A DNA stretch of 64,000 nucleotides from positions 124,001-188,000 of the forward strand of contig NZ_JACDUR010000006.1 of assembly GCF_013761175.1 (NCBI RefSeq), written 5' to 3'. The notes below the pieces were generated by a model that saw nothing but the letters and a program-made list of their open reading frames with translations, was not told the origin of the DNA and searched no databases. The translations under genes were made by a program, and so were the position numbers. Positions within the stretch are counted from its first letter, which is position 1. Each line of letters begins with the position of its first letter. Positions 23,593 to 32,318 of the stretch are shown here, one piece after another. The stretch is from Nonomuraea soli. GTDB lineage: Bacteria; Actinomycetota; Actinomycetes; Streptosporangiales; Streptosporangiaceae.

Positions 23593-24501
23593 ATGAAGTT
23601 GAGGATCTTCACCGAGCCCCAGCAGGGCGCGTCGTACGACGACCTGCTCACAGTCGCCCAGGCCTCGGAGCGGCTGGGATTCGACGCCTTCTTCCGCTCC
23701 GACCACTACCAGCGCATCGGCGCCGGAGACCCGGGACCCGGCTCCACCGACGCGTGGATCACCCTGGCGGGCCTCGCCCGCGAGACCTCCACCATCAGGC
23801 TCGGCACCCTCGTCACCCCCGCCACCTTCCGGCTGCCCGGGCCGCTGGCCATCAGCGTCGCCGGGGTCGACCAGATGAGCGGCGGCCGCGTGGAACTGGG
23901 CCTCGGCACCGGCTGGTTCGACGACGAGCACGCCGCCTACGGCATCCCGTTCCCGCCGCTGGGCGAGCGTTTCTCGAAGTTCGAGGAGCAGCTGGAGATC
24001 ATCAGGGGGCTGTGGGCGGCCGACAAGCCCTTCTCCTACGACGGCGTGCACTACCGGCTCGTCGACTCGCCCGCGCTGCCCAAGCCGGCGCAGCGGCCAG
24101 GACCGCCGATCATCATCGGCGGCGTCGGCTCCACGCGCACCCCGCGCCTGGCCGCGGCCCACGCCGACGAGTACAACGTGCCGTTCAGGCCGCTCGAGGT
24201 GACCGGAGAGGCGTTCGAGCGGGTACGGCAGGCGGCGGCCGGGCGGTCGCTCGTCTACTCGGCGGCGCAGACCGTGGCGGTCGGGCGCGACGAGGCCGAG
24301 GTCGAACGGCGGGCGGCGGCCACCGGCTACACGGCCGAGGCCCTGCGGCGCGACGGGCTGGCGGGAACCCCCGAGGAGGTGCTCGACAAGATCGGGCGGC
24401 TCGGGGAGCTGGGAGCCTCCCGGGTGTATCTGCAGGTGCTCGACCTGGGAGATCTGGAGCACCTGGAGCTCATCGCGGCGGAGGTGCTTCCGCGGGTGTG
24501 A
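23593..24501 (+). CDS. LLM-class F420-dependent oxidoreductase
   Basis: A 302-residue luciferase-like TIM-barrel protein: MKLRIFTEPQQGASYDDLLTV, FDAFFRSDHYQRIG (F420-binding region), TSTIRLGTLVTPATFR and VELGLGTGWFDDEHAAYG are family hallmarks. It should transfer hydride between reduced F420 and an unknown substrate in the cytoplasm. The ATG at 23593 is 91 bases from the divergent chitinase-like gene. A strong nested hairpin follows the stop. Confidence 0.88.
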   Translation: MKLRIFTEPQQGASYDDLLTVAQASERLGFDAFFRSDHYQRIGAGDPGPGSTDAWITLAGLARETSTIRLGTLVTPATFRLPGPLAISVAGVDQMSGGRVELGLGTGWFDDEHAAYGIPFPPLGERFSKFEEQLEIIRGLWAADKPFSYDGVHYRLVDSPALPKPAQRPGPPIIIGGVGSTRTPRLAAAHADEYNVPFRPLEVTGEAFERVRQAAAGRSLVYSAAQTVAVGRDEAEVERRAAATGYTAEALRRDGLAGTPEEVLDKIGRLGELGASRVYLQVLDLGDLEHLELIAAEVLPRV

Positions 24502-24510
24502 GGCCGGGCC

Positions 24511-24563
24511 TCTCCGGCTGTGCCACGGCTCCCTCTGGGGAGCCGGTTATCCACAGCCGGAGA
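24511..24563 (+). terminator. Nested hairpin terminator after the oxidoreductase gene
   Basis: Outer arms TCTCCGGCTGTG (24511-24522) and CACAGCCGGAGA (24552-24563) are perfect, and inside them GGCTCCC (24527-24533) pairs with GGGAGCC (24538-24544). No T-run. It separates the oxidoreductase from hen1. Confidence 0.65.
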
Positions 24564-24607
24564 AACGCGGTGGCTCGCATCCGCGCCGGTCGGGCAGACT
24601 GTTCCCC

Positions 24608-26212
24608 GTGTTGCTGACGATCACGACCACCCTGACCCCTGCCACCGACCTGGGCTTTCTCCTGCACAAGCATCCCGATCGGGTGCAGGAGTTCAGCCAC
24701 GCGTTCGGCACGGCCACGGTGTTCTACCCGGAGGCCTCCGAGCAACGCTGCACCGCGGCGCTGATGCTCGAGATCGACCCGGTCAGGCTGGTCCGCACGC
24801 GCAGCCACGGCTCACCCGACTTCAGCCTGTCGCAGTACGTCAACGACCGGCCCTACGCCGCCTCCTCGCTGCTGGCGGTGGCGCTCGGCGACGTCTTCCG
24901 CACCGCACGGGCCGGGCGCTGCAACGCCCGCCCGGAGCTGGCCGCCCGGCCGCTTCCCCTGGAGATCGCCCTGCCCGCGCTGCCGTGCCGCGGCGGGCCC
25001 GAGCTGGCCCACCGGCTCTTCGAGCCGCTGGGGTGGGAGGTCGAGGCCGCTGCCGTGCCGCTCGACGACGCCTTCGCCTCGTGGGGCGACTCCCGCTACG
25101 TGACGCTCACGCTGCGCGGCTCCCTGCGGCTGGCCGACGCGCTGAACCATCTGTATGTGCTGCTGCCTGTGCTTGACGACTCCAAGCACTACTGGATCGC
25201 CCCCGACGAGGTCGACAAGCTCGTGCGTGCGGGGGAGGGGTGGCTGGCCGGGCACCCGGAGCGGGCGCTGATCACGCGGCGCTACCTGGGGCGGCGCTCG
25301 TCGCTCGCCAGGACCGCGCTGGCGCGGCTCGCCGAGCTCGGCGACGAGGTGGAGGAGGCGCTGGAGCCGGCGGTCGCCGAGGAGGCGGTCGCGGGGGAGA
25401 CGGCCCTGGACGAGGTGCTGGCGAGCGAGACGTGGGCATCAGCCGACGCCGACGCCGCGCCCTCGGCCGGCGATCCGGCGTCTGCGACCTCCGCGGCCGT
25501 GCCTGTGTCCTCTGCGCCTGCGTCCTCTGTGCCCGTGGCCGCCGAGCCGGAGGATCGTCTCGCGGCGGCCGAGGCGCCCACCGGCAAGCCCGCGCCCCTC
25601 AACACCCTCCGCCGCGAGGCCGTCCTCTCCACCCTGGCCGACCTCGGCGCCACCAGCGTCATCGACCTCGGCTGCGGCGGCGGCGAACTGGTCGGCGCCC
25701 TGCTCTCCCGCCCTCGCTTCACACGGGTGGCAGGCACCGACGTCTCCCCCCTCGCCCTGACCATCGCCGCCCGCAAACTGAAGCTCGACCGCATGCCCGA
25801 CGCCAAGAGCGCCAGGCTCACCCTCTTCCAGTCGGCCCTCACCTACACCGACAAGAGGTTCGCCGGCTACGACGCGGCCGTGCTCATGGAGGTCGTCGAA
25901 CACGTCGACCCTCCCCGTCTGACGGCGCTGGAGCGCGTGGTGTTCGGCCACGCCAAACCCCAGCACGTCATCGTCACCACCCCCAACATCGAGTACAACG
26001 TGCGCTACGAGTTCCTCACCGGCCTGCGCCACAACGACCACCGTTTCGAGTGGACCAGACAGGAGTTCGCCGCGTGGGCCGAGCAGACCGCCACCCAGTA
26101 CGGCTACAGCGTGCGCTACGCCCCGGTAGGCGAACCCGACCCCGACCTGGGTCCACCCACCCAGATGGCGATCTTCACCCTTGGCCCGGCGAAGGAGGGC
26201 TCCGATGACTGA
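24608..26212 (+). CDS. hen1: 3'-terminal RNA ribose 2'-O-methyltransferase Hen1
   Basis: Bacterial Hen1 seals the outcome of RNA repair by 2'-O-methylating the 3' end at the cleavage site before ligation by Pnkp. The 534-residue protein has the Hen1 N-terminal domain (MLLTITTTLTPATDLGFLLHKHPDRVQ; residues 1-235) that activates the Pnkp ligase, an Ala/Ser/Glu-rich linker (about 245-330), and a C-terminal methyltransferase with SAM motif IDLGCGGGELV and the metal-binding EVVEHVD ... HNDHRFEW residues. GTG 24608 is the start. It overlaps pnkp by eight bases, so the two subunits are coupled. Confidence 0.95.
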   Translation: MLLTITTTLTPATDLGFLLHKHPDRVQEFSHAFGTATVFYPEASEQRCTAALMLEIDPVRLVRTRSHGSPDFSLSQYVNDRPYAASSLLAVALGDVFRTARAGRCNARPELAARPLPLEIALPALPCRGGPELAHRLFEPLGWEVEAAAVPLDDAFASWGDSRYVTLTLRGSLRLADALNHLYVLLPVLDDSKHYWIAPDEVDKLVRAGEGWLAGHPERALITRRYLGRRSSLARTALARLAELGDEVEEALEPAVAEEAVAGETALDEVLASETWASADADAAPSAGDPASATSAAVPVSSAPASSVPVAAEPEDRLAAAEAPTGKPAPLNTLRREAVLSTLADLGATSVIDLGCGGGELVGALLSRPRFTRVAGTDVSPLALTIAARKLKLDRMPDAKSARLTLFQSALTYTDKRFAGYDAAVLMEVVEHVDPPRLTALERVVFGHAKPQHVIVTTPNIEYNVRYEFLTGLRHNDHRFEWTRQEFAAWAEQTATQYGYSVRYAPVGEPDPDLGPPTQMAIFTLGPAKEGSDD

Positions 26213-28997
26213 AGTACGTGTCCCCGAGCTCTCGCTCGTCGTCCTGGTCGGCGTGTCCGGCAGCGGCAAGTCCACCTTCGCCGCCAAGCACTTCAAGCCG
26301 ACCCAGGTCATCTCCTCCGACTACTGCCGCGGCCTGGTCGCCGACGACGAGAACGACCAGGCGGCCACCCCGGCGGCCTTCGACCTGCTGCACCACATCG
26401 TCGGCATCCGCCTCAGCCGAGGCCTGCTCACCGTCGTCGACGCCACCAACGTGCAGTACGCCGCCCGCAAGAGCCTCATCGACCTGGCCAAACGGCACGA
26501 CGTGCTGGTCGACGCCATCGTCCTCGACGTCCCGGAGGAGGTGGCGATCGCCCGCAACGAATCCCGCCCCGACCGCGACTTCGGCGCCGGTGTGGTCATC
26601 CGCCAGCGCAAGGACCTGCGACGCTCCCTCAGCAAGATCAACCGCGACGGCTTCCGCAAGGTCCACGTCCTGCACGGCCTGGACGAGATCGAGTCGGCCA
26701 CGATCGGTCATGACCTGGCGTGGTCGAACAAGAAGCACCTGACCGGGCCGTTCGACATCGTCGGCGACATCCACGGCTGCCGCTCCGAGCTGCAGACGCT
26801 GCTGTCGGCCCTCGGCTGGCAGCCGGGCAGGGAGATCGACGGCCGCTGGGAGCCGGGCACCGAGATCAACGGCACCTGGCACCCCGCTGCGGCGGACGCC
26901 CTCACTGGGACCCCTCCGGCGACTCCGGCGTCGGCTGCCATGCCCTCGGCCGACGCCACCGCGGTCGCCCCCACCTCTGCCGACGCCCCCGCGGCTGCCC
27001 TCACGGGGACCCACCCCGCGACTTCGGCGAGGGCTACGCCCCCGGCCGACGCCACCGCGGTCGCCCTCACCTCGGCCGGCGCCGGCTCGGCGGGTGCCGG
27101 CCCCGCCGCGCCTTCCGCAGACCCTCGCCCCGAGGTCCACTGGGTCGACGCCCGTCACCCCGACGGCCGCACCGCCGTCTTCGTCGGAGACCTCGTCGAC
27201 CGCGGCCCCGACACCCCCGGCGTCCTGCGCCTCGTCATGTCCATGGTCGAAGCCGGCCGCGCCATCTGCGTCGCAGGCAACCACGAGCAGAAACTCGTGC
27301 GAGCACTCAACGGCCGCAAGGTCCGGGTCGCCCACGGCCTGCAGGAGTCCCTCGACCAGCTCGCCGCCGCCGACGAGTCCTTCGTCGCGCGCGCCCGCAC
27401 CTTCATGGACGGCCTGCTCAGCCACTACCAGCTCGACGGCGGCAACCTGGTCGTCGCGCACGCGGGCCTCAAGGAGGCCTACCACGGCCGCGCCTCCGGC
27501 CGCGTGCGCAGCTTCGCCCTCTACGGCGACACGACCGGCGAGACCGACGAGTACGGCCTGCCGGTCCGCTACCCCTGGGCGGAGGAGTACCGCGGCAGGG
27601 CGATGGTCGTCTACGGCCACACCCCCACGATCGAGCCGACGTGGATCAACAACACCATCTGCCTCGACACGGGCGCCGTGTTCGGCGGCAGCCTCACCGC
27701 CCTGCGCTACCCGGAGAAGCAGCTGGTCTCCGTCCCCGCCGAGCAGGTCTGGTACGAATCGGTCAAGCCTCTGAACGCTCCCGGCTACCGAGACCCGGGC
27801 ACGCTCGACATCGGCGACGTCCAGGGCACCCGGCACATCGAGACCCGCTTCCTCAGCAGGGTCAAGATCCCCGAGGAGAACGCCGCCTCGGCCCTGGAGG
27901 TCATGAGCCGCTTCGCCGTCGACCCTCGCTGGCTGCTCTACCTCCCGCCCACCATGGCCCCGCCCGAGACGTCCAGGCTCGACGGCTACCTCGAGCACCC
28001 GCACGAGGCGTTCGAGGAGTTCGCCGCGGCAGGGGTGACGCAGGTCGTGTGCGAGGAGAAGCACATGGGCTCGCGCGCCATCGCCGTACTGGCCAGGACC
28101 CCGGAAGCGGCCGCCGCCCGTTTCGGGATCACCGACGGCTCGACCGGCTCGGTGTACACCCGCACGGGCAGGCCGTTCTTCGGCGACCTCGCCCCCCTCG
28201 TCGACCGCCTGCGCGAGGCGTGCGAGCCGCTGTGGAAGACGCTCGACTCCGACTGGGTGATGCTCGACTGCGAGCTGCTGCCGTGGTCGGCCAAGGCGAT
28301 GGAGCTGATCCGCACCCAGTACGCCTCCGTGGGCGCCGCCTCGCGCACCGCCCTGCCGGCGGCGCTGTCGGCCCTCACCGCGGCGGCCGGGCGCGGCCTG
28401 GATGTGGGCGAGCTGGTAGACCGCACCCGACGCCGAGACTCCAACGCTGCCCTGTTCCGCGCCGCCTATGCACGCTACTGCTGGCCGGTCGACGGGCTCG
28501 AGGGTGTACGGCTCGCGCCGTTCCAGATCCTGGCCTGCGAGGGACGCGCCACGGCGCTGGAGCCGCACGCCTGGCACCTGTCCACCCTGGGCACGCTCGA
28601 CCACCCGCTCATCGCTCAGACCCGGCACCTGTTCGTCTCGCTCGACTCCCAGGAGTCGCGCGACGAGGCCACCGCGTGGTGGGAGACGATGACGGCCGCG
28701 GGCGGGGAGGGCATGGTGGTCAAGCCCGCCGAGCACACCCCGGGCCGGATCCAGCCGGGCGTCAAGGTGCGCGGGCGTGAATACCTGCGCATCATCTACG
28801 GACCCGACTACACCGAATCGCTCGACCTGCTGCGGCGTCGCTTCCTCGGCAAGAAGCGCTCACTCGCCCTGCGCGAGCACGCGCTCGGCCTGGAGGCGCT
28901 GTCGCGGCTGGCCGACGGGGAGGCGCTCTGGCGCGTCCACGAGCCGGTGTTCGGCGTCCTCGCCCTCGAGTCGGAGCCGGTCGACCCCCGCCTCTGA
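26205..28997 (+). CDS. pnkp: Polynucleotide kinase-phosphatase-ligase Pnkp (RNA repair)
   Basis: A 930-residue enzyme that heals and seals broken RNA. Domains: 5'-kinase with P-loop GVSGSGKST (16-24); 2',3'-phosphatase of the metallophosphoesterase type with GDIHG (about 187), GDLVDRGPD (about 328) and GNHEQKL (about 358); ligase/adenylyltransferase with nucleophile Lys619 in KHMGSR. ATG 26205 is preceded by GAAGGAGG and overlaps hen1. Phosphatase motifs I and II are about 140 residues apart, against roughly 45 in the Clostridium thermocellum enzyme as I recall; the extra part is an Ala/Thr/Pro-rich, duplicated segment (26880-27125). Confidence 0.95.
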   Translation: MTEVRVPELSLVVLVGVSGSGKSTFAAKHFKPTQVISSDYCRGLVADDENDQAATPAAFDLLHHIVGIRLSRGLLTVVDATNVQYAARKSLIDLAKRHDVLVDAIVLDVPEEVAIARNESRPDRDFGAGVVIRQRKDLRRSLSKINRDGFRKVHVLHGLDEIESATIGHDLAWSNKKHLTGPFDIVGDIHGCRSELQTLLSALGWQPGREIDGRWEPGTEINGTWHPAAADALTGTPPATPASAAMPSADATAVAPTSADAPAAALTGTHPATSARATPPADATAVALTSAGAGSAGAGPAAPSADPRPEVHWVDARHPDGRTAVFVGDLVDRGPDTPGVLRLVMSMVEAGRAICVAGNHEQKLVRALNGRKVRVAHGLQESLDQLAAADESFVARARTFMDGLLSHYQLDGGNLVVAHAGLKEAYHGRASGRVRSFALYGDTTGETDEYGLPVRYPWAEEYRGRAMVVYGHTPTIEPTWINNTICLDTGAVFGGSLTALRYPEKQLVSVPAEQVWYESVKPLNAPGYRDPGTLDIGDVQGTRHIETRFLSRVKIPEENAASALEVMSRFAVDPRWLLYLPPTMAPPETSRLDGYLEHPHEAFEEFAAAGVTQVVCEEKHMGSRAIAVLARTPEAAAARFGITDGSTGSVYTRTGRPFFGDLAPLVDRLREACEPLWKTLDSDWVMLDCELLPWSAKAMELIRTQYASVGAASRTALPAALSALTAAAGRGLDVGELVDRTRRRDSNAALFRAAYARYCWPVDGLEGVRLAPFQILACEGRATALEPHAWHLSTLGTLDHPLIAQTRHLFVSLDSQESRDEATAWWETMTAAGGEGMVVKPAEHTPGRIQPGVKVRGREYLRIIYGPDYTESLDLLRRRFLGKKRSLALREHALGLEALSRLADGEALWRVHEPVFGVLALESEPVDPRL

Positions 28998-29436
28998 CGA
29001 TCACCGCCGCCCGTTCAGCGCACGGTGTGGACCGTGCTGCACGGTGTGGACCGTGCTGCACGGTGTGGACCGTGCTGCACGGTGTGGACCGTGCTGCACG
29101 GTGTGGACCGTGCTGCACGGCGTGGACTGCGCTGCGCAGGGTGCGCGGGGCGGGGTGCGCGGGGCGGGGTGCGCGGGGCGGTGCGCCTGGCGTGCGCGGC
29201 GGATGACGGCGCACGTCGCGCCCGCCGCCCCGGCCACCGCCCCGGCCACCGCCCCGGCCACTGCCCCCTTGACCCTGACCGCGTGGCACCCCAAGCTCCC
29301 CGTCATGCACACGGCCCTGGGCAGGAGAGCTGCGGCTTTTGGCAACCCGCGTACGAGCGCCTGCTGGAGACAAAGTTTAGGTGATCAAGCCTGTACATAG
29401 AGTGACATGAGGGTACGCCCCCGGCGAGGGGGGACC
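28998..29436. other. Repeat-rich non-coding gap
   Basis: No gene seen. It holds six 19-bp units (29021-29134), then short GGGGTGCGCGGGGC-type repeats (about 29140-29190) and CCCCGGCCACCG-type repeats (about 29228-29262), then a probable promoter for the sugar porter (TACATA near 29393). Confidence 0.6.
29021..29134. repeat. 19-bp tandem repeat, five perfect and one degenerate unit
   Basis: Unit CACGGTGTGGACCGTGCTG repeated at 29021, 29040, 29059, 29078 and 29097, with a degenerate sixth from 29116. Each unit contains the inverted repeat CACGG...CCGTG. The units are contiguous with no unique spacers, so this is not a CRISPR array. Confidence 0.92.
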
Positions 29437-30837
29437 ATGGCAACGCAGGCGAACCATCAGGAGCACCTCGGCCACGTCGTGTTCATCACGGCGGCGGCGG
29501 CGATCGGCGGCTTCCTGTTCGGATACGACAGCTCGGTGATCAATGGCGCGGTCACCGGTATCCAGAAGTACTTCGAGGTCGGCACGGTGGAGACCGGCTT
29601 CGTGGTGGCGATCGCGCTGCTGGGTTCGGCGGTGGGCGCCTGGTTCGCCGGCAGGCTGGCCGACAGGTGGGGGCGCACCAGGAGCATGCAGGCCGCCGCG
29701 CTGATCTTCGCGGTCAGCTCGATCGGGCAGATGCTGCCGTTCGCGATCTGGGACCTGGCCTTCTGGCGCGCGCTGGCGGGCGTCGCGATCGGCATGGCGT
29801 CGGTGCTCGGCCCTGCCTACATCGCCGAGGTGGCGCCGCCCGCCTACCGGGGCAGGCTGGGGTCGTTCCAGCAGCTGGCGATCGTGCTGGGCATCGCCGT
29901 GTCGCAGCTGGTCAACTACGGCATCGGCCAGCTCGCGGGCGGTGACGTGAACAACGAGCTGTGGGGTCTGGAGGCCTGGCAGTGGATGCTGGGCGCGTGC
30001 GTCGTGCCGGCCGTCGCCTACCTGCTGTTCGCCTCGGTCATCCCCGAATCGCCGCGTTTCCTGATCTCCGTCGGCAAGATCGAGCAGGCCAGGAAGGTGC
30101 TGTCCGAGGTCGAGGGCGACGACGTCGACCTCGACGCCCGCGTCGCCGAGATCAAGACCGTGCTGCGCAGCGAGCACACGCCGACCCTGCGCGACCTGCG
30201 CGGCTCGGCGATGGGCCTGCTGCCGATCGTGTGGATCGGCATCGCGCTCTCGGTCTTCCAGCAGTTCGTCGGCATCAACGTGATCTTCTACTACTCGTCG
30301 TCGCTGTGGCAGTCGGTCGGCATCGACCAGAGCCAGTCGCTGCTCATCAGCGTCATCAGCGCCGTCATCAACATCCTGGGCACGTTCATCGCCATCGCCC
30401 TGGTGGACCGGGTGGGACGCAAGCCGCTCCTGCTCGTCGGCTCGGCGGGCATGGCGATCTCGCTGGCGACCGCCGCGTGGGCGTTCAGCTCCGCGAGCGG
30501 CTCGGGCGCCGACGTGACCCTGCCCGATCCGCAGGGCACCATCGCGCTCATCGCGGCCAACACGTTCGTGCTCTTCTTCGCCCTGTCCTGGGGTGTCGTG
30601 GTCTGGGTGCTGCTGGGCGAGATGTTCCCCAACAGGATCCGCGCCGCCGCCCTCTCGGTCGCGGCCTCCGCCCAGTGGGTCGCCAACTGGGCGATCACCG
30701 TGTCGTTCCCGCGCCTTTCCGAGTGGAACCTGCCGCTCACCTACCTCGGCTACGCGTTCTTCGCCGCGCTGTCGTTCCTGTTCGTCGCCCGGTTCGTCAA
30801 GGAGACCAAGGGGCGGCGGCTGGAGGACATGGGCTGA
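29437..30837 (+). CDS. MFS sugar porter (sugar:H+ symporter)
   Basis: A 466-residue major-facilitator transporter with 12 helices. Sugar-porter signatures are visible: GGFLFGYDSSVINGA, GRLADRWGRTRS after TM2, PESPRFL after TM6, the QQFVGINVIFYYSSSLW substrate motif, DRVGRKPLLL and the C-terminal KETKGRRLEDM. ATG 29437 was chosen because GAGGGGGG lies three to ten bases upstream; another ATG at 29407 is in frame. It should import a hexose or pentose at the plasma membrane. Confidence 0.93.
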   Translation: MATQANHQEHLGHVVFITAAAAIGGFLFGYDSSVINGAVTGIQKYFEVGTVETGFVVAIALLGSAVGAWFAGRLADRWGRTRSMQAAALIFAVSSIGQMLPFAIWDLAFWRALAGVAIGMASVLGPAYIAEVAPPAYRGRLGSFQQLAIVLGIAVSQLVNYGIGQLAGGDVNNELWGLEAWQWMLGACVVPAVAYLLFASVIPESPRFLISVGKIEQARKVLSEVEGDDVDLDARVAEIKTVLRSEHTPTLRDLRGSAMGLLPIVWIGIALSVFQQFVGINVIFYYSSSLWQSVGIDQSQSLLISVISAVINILGTFIAIALVDRVGRKPLLLVGSAGMAISLATAAWAFSSASGSGADVTLPDPQGTIALIAANTFVLFFALSWGVVVWVLLGEMFPNRIRAAALSVAASAQWVANWAITVSFPRLSEWNLPLTYLGYAFFAALSFLFVARFVKETKGRRLEDMG

Positions 30838-30881
30838 GCGCCGCGGCGAAACTGTCGCCGCCCGGGCGTAGTCTCCGGGGT

Positions 30882-31418
30882 GTGATCGACGACGTCCTGG
30901 GCCCTGATCTCGACGTTCTGTTCTGCGGCATCAACCCTGGCCTCATGTCGGAGGCCAAGGGCCGGCACTTCGCCCGCCCCGGCAACCGGTTCTGGCCCGC
31001 CCTCCACCTGTCGGGCTTCACGCCGCGCCGGCTGACGCCCGACGAGCAACACCTCCTGCCGCTGTACGGCCTGGGCATCACCAACATCGTCGCTCGCCCC
31101 AGCGCCACGGCGGCCGAGCTCACCCCGCAGGAGTTGAGAGACGGTGCGGTACGGCTCGCGGAGCTGGTCGAGCGCACCCGGCCCAAGGCGCTGGCGGTGC
31201 TCGGCATCTCCGCGTATCGCACTGGCTTCGCACGTCCCAAGGCGGTCATCGGCCCGCAGGACGACCTGGTCGCAGGGGCGCGGGTATGGGCGCTGCCGAA
31301 CCCGAGCGGCCTCAACGCGCACTGGTCGCTCGACGGCATCGCCGCCCAGCTCGCCCAGCTACGGTCCGCGCTGGACCTGCCACCGCGGTCGGGCGAGGAG
31401 ACCGGGGGAGGCGAGTAG
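30882..31418 (+). CDS. mug: G/U mismatch-specific DNA glycosylase
   Basis: A 178-residue uracil-DNA-glycosylase superfamily protein (Mug/TDG branch), which removes uracil or thymine opposite guanine. FCGINPGLMSEAKGRHFARPGNRFWP contains motif GINPG with the catalytic Asn, and LPNPSGLNAHWS is motif 2 that wedges into DNA. Length fits the family. GTG 30882 follows the sugar porter by 44 bases. The next gene begins three bases after the stop, suggesting one transcript. Confidence 0.92.
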   Translation: MIDDVLGPDLDVLFCGINPGLMSEAKGRHFARPGNRFWPALHLSGFTPRRLTPDEQHLLPLYGLGITNIVARPSATAAELTPQELRDGAVRLAELVERTRPKALAVLGISAYRTGFARPKAVIGPQDDLVAGARVWALPNPSGLNAHWSLDGIAAQLAQLRSALDLPPRSGEETGGGE

Positions 31419-31421
31419 GCG

Positions 31422-32318
31422 GTGAGTGAGGCTGCGGAGAGCGTGCGAGTCGCGGGTGGTCCCGCGGCGGCGTTAGGTGCCTTGTCGGGAGACGGGCGCG
31501 ACGTGGAGCGCGGGGGACATGACGGTGGTGAGGTCGGCCATGCCCCGGATGGTGGTGGGGTGGTCGGCGATCCCGCGGATGGTGGCGAGGTCGGCCATGC
31601 CATGGAGAGCGGTGTGGTCGGTCATACCGCGGATGGTGGTGTGGTCGGCGATCCCGCGGATAGTGGCCAGGTCGGCCATGCCGCGACCGGTGGCGCGCGG
31701 AGGGCCGTCAGCGGGCCGTCGGCGGGGGCCGTCGGCGGGCCGAAAGGGGCGCGGATCGTGGCGGTGCGTGGCGAATGGCCCGAGGACGCGGGCGCTCATC
31801 CGAGAGTCCTGGTCGAGCAGGCGTGCCGGGTGTACGGCGAGGCCAGGGTGGCCGCCTGGTGTGCTGACCTGCTCGTGCTGGCCGTGGGCTACGACGACCC
31901 CGGTGAGCCGCCGCTGGTGTGGATCGGCGGCGCCCCTGCCGTTGACGGGCTCGGCGTGGGGTGGAAGGAGCACTGGCCACGGGTCTGGGGAGCCAGGGGG
32001 CTGCTCTACGCGTGGACCCCTGCCGCAGCGCCCGCCGTGGTGCGGGGGCTGGAGGACACGTCGTGGCGGGTGCGCGAGATGTGCGCGAAGGTCGCACGGC
32101 TGCGGGAGCTGGGGGAGGCGGCCGATGTGCTGGCCGGGCTCGTCGGTGACGAGGTGCCCCGGGTGCGGGCGGCGGCGCTGCGGGCGCTCGGCGTGACGGG
32201 GGAGGGCGAGCACGCCCCCGTGGTCAGGGGCGCGCTCGACGATCGGGAGGCCTCGGTACGGCAGGCGGCGGACAAGGCGCTGGGGCAGCTCAGAGTCCGG
32301 CTCGACCGGGACCTGTGA
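31422..32318 (+). CDS. HEAT-repeat protein with repetitive N-terminus
   Basis: A 298-residue protein. The first ~100 residues are a Gly/Val/Asp repeat of nine to ten residues (DGGEVGHA / DGGVVGDPA) repeated about six times, encoded by 31515-31690. The C-terminal ~130 residues form HEAT-like helices (APAVVRGLEDTSWRVREMCAKVARLRELGEAADVLAGLVGDEVPRVRAAALRALG). A scaffold or protein-binding role is inferred from the fold. GTG 31422 follows mug directly. The 3' end overlaps the convergent DUF1707 gene by 29 bases. Confidence 0.7.
   Translation: MSEAAESVRVAGGPAAALGALSGDGRDVERGGHDGGEVGHAPDGGGVVGDPADGGEVGHAMESGVVGHTADGGVVGDPADSGQVGHAATGGARRAVSGPSAGAVGGPKGARIVAVRGEWPEDAGAHPRVLVEQACRVYGEARVAAWCADLLVLAVGYDDPGEPPLVWIGGAPAVDGLGVGWKEHWPRVWGARGLLYAWTPAAAPAVVRGLEDTSWRVREMCAKVARLRELGEAADVLAGLVGDEVPRVRAAALRALGVTGEGEHAPVVRGALDDREASVRQAADKALGQLRVRLDRDL

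Noticed and set aside
29021..29134. CRISPR array
   Set aside because: Units are contiguous 19-mers without unique spacers, and no cas gene is present.
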